Assembly: GCA_027314825.1 (NCBI GenBank)
Contig: DAHVAB010000179.1
Span: 1-5,763, forward strand
Origin: Solirubrobacterales bacterium
GTDB taxonomy: Bacteria; Actinomycetota; Thermoleophilia; Solirubrobacterales; Solirubrobacteraceae
DNA length: 5,763 nucleotides
Reading direction: 5' to 3'
Numbering within the stretch: the first letter of the stretch is position 1; every line of letters starts with the position of its first letter. The position numbers and the translations under genes are program-made. Below are positions 4,951 to 5,763 of the stretch, piece after piece. The notes beneath the pieces are model-generated. The model saw only the letters and a list, made by a program, of their open reading frames with translations. It was not told the origin of the DNA and ran no database searches.

Positions 4951-5763
4951 CTAGTCGGATCCGCTCAGCGCTCGCGCGTAGGCGAGAGCCTGAGCGTGAT
5001 CCTTCACCTCGCCGGCATACTGCGCCGCGGCCAGCTCCCGCAGCAGCTCGCCGAGCCTCGGACCGGGCTCGATCCCCAGCCGCGCAGCGAGCACGTCGCC
5101 CCGCAAGAGCGGCCTCGGCGCTCCCTCGGCGCGCCAGAGCAGCGCATCGGGCAGCATCCGCCTGGCCAGCCGCAGGTGGGCCTCGATCGCCTCATCGGCG
5201 TTCCGGCCCCGCGTGGCCAGCCGGTCGGCGACGGAGAGCACGGTGACGTCCACCTCCACCGGCTCGGTGGCGCTCAGATACGCGAACACCGTCCTACGCG
5301 CCAGCGGCTGCGGCTCGTGCACCAGGAACCCGAGTCGGAGATGGTGCGCGACCAGGGCGCTGACGTGGCCTCTCAGACGCGCGCTCGCGCGCAGCCTGCG
5401 CATCACCTGCTCGGCGATCTCGGCCCCGCGGGCATCGTGACCCATGAACGTCACACGCCCATCGGTGGCACGGACCGCGCGTGTCTCCGGCTTGGCGATG
5501 TCGTGCATGAGCGCCCCGAGCCGCAGCGCGACGCCGCGACTCAGCCCATCCGCGAGCGGCTCCGCCAGCACCCCGGAGACCTGCGATCCGACGGCCCCGA
5601 GCACCGCGCCGGGATCGCGCTCGATCTCGATCAGCCGCTCCAGAACCTCGATCGTGTGCCCGTGGACGTCGCGGTGGTGAAATGGACTCTGACCCACCCC
5701 CCGCAGCGCCGCGAGCTCTGGCAGCACCGCCGCCTCGGCGCCTGTCCGCACCAGCAGCTCCAG
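4951..5763 (-). CDS. HD-domain C-terminal part of a PcnB/CCA-type nucleotidyltransferase-like protein (5' end off window)
   Basis: The frame is open to the right edge, so only the last 270 residues are seen. A valine GTG codon at 5751 is not the true start: codons L-E-L-L precede it in frame. The visible part begins with VLPELAALRGVGQSPFHHRDVHGHTIEVL, the segment that opens the HD region in bacterial poly(A) polymerase/tRNA nucleotidyltransferase relatives. MHDIAKPET (H87-D88 of the visible part) and GHDARGAEIAEQVMRRLR follow, giving the metal-binding His/Asp set of a phosphohydrolase-type HD domain. The last 100 residues are helical. In this family an N-terminal nucleotidyltransferase domain adds CCA to tRNA or A to RNA; it would lie outside the window, so a stand-alone HD protein remains possible. 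It is the first visible gene of a minus-strand operon with the HIT gene. Confidence 0.85.
   Translation of the reverse strand: MELLVRTGAEAAVLPELAALRGVGQSPFHHRDVHGHTIEVLERLIEIERDPGAVLGAVGSQVSGVLAEPLADGLSRGVALRLGALMHDIAKPETRAVRATDGRVTFMGHDARGAEIAEQVMRRLRASARLRGHVSALVAHHLRLGFLVHEPQPLARRTVFAYLSATEPVEVDVTVLSVADRLATRGRNADEAIEAHLRLARRMLPDALLWRAEGAPRPLLRGDVLAARLGIEPGPRLGELLRELAAAQYAGEVKDHAQALAYARALSGSD

Overview
The window is very GC-rich (most frames are open on both strands), and every gene uses GC-rich third positions. GTG and TTG starts, a likely leaderless mRNA, weak or absent Shine-Dalgarno sequences for several genes, and strongly structured GC-rich intergenic spacers suggest an actinobacterium. 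The glycosyltransferase type (N-terminus RILIFHGYLL..GTGSNVY) and the Lys/Glu- and Thr-rich exported protein make me think of the Thermoleophilia (Solirubrobacter/Conexibacter-like), but that placement is inference from memory, not a search result.

Layout. Positions 1-226 hold no convincing gene but three consecutive strong hairpins enclosed by an 11-bp inverted repeat. Next, on the minus strand, is a small two-CBS-domain protein (640-227), with a near-consensus promoter and an operator-like palindrome in the 129-bp gap upstream. Also on the minus strand is a large GT-B glycosyltransferase (2428-770, TTG start). Divergent from it on the plus strand is a two-gene unit: an 89-residue zinc-ribbon protein that looks leaderless, followed with a GTGA overlap by a small Ser/Glu-rich lipoprotein. 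These converge on a minus-strand block that enters at the right edge. Its order of transcription is the HD-domain C-terminal part of a PcnB/CCA-type nucleotidyltransferase-like protein (partial), a HIT-family nucleotide hydrolase, and an exported 370-residue protein with a Lys/Glu-rich segment, a nine-threonine tract and a C-terminal domain of unknown type.

How they fit together. The right block pairs a probable RNA/nucleotide-processing enzyme with a HIT hydrolase (13-nt gap). The exported-protein gene follows after 41 nt and may have its own control, because a perfect 15-bp palindrome lies in that gap. The middle of the window is envelope-oriented (glycosyltransferase, lipoprotein, exported protein), but nothing in the sequence proves a shared pathway. 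I see no CRISPR array, insertion sequence, tRNA, rRNA or defence-like gene. The most unusual items are the folded 1-226 segment, the leaderless zinc-ribbon/lipoprotein pair, and the exported Lys/Glu-Thr9 protein.
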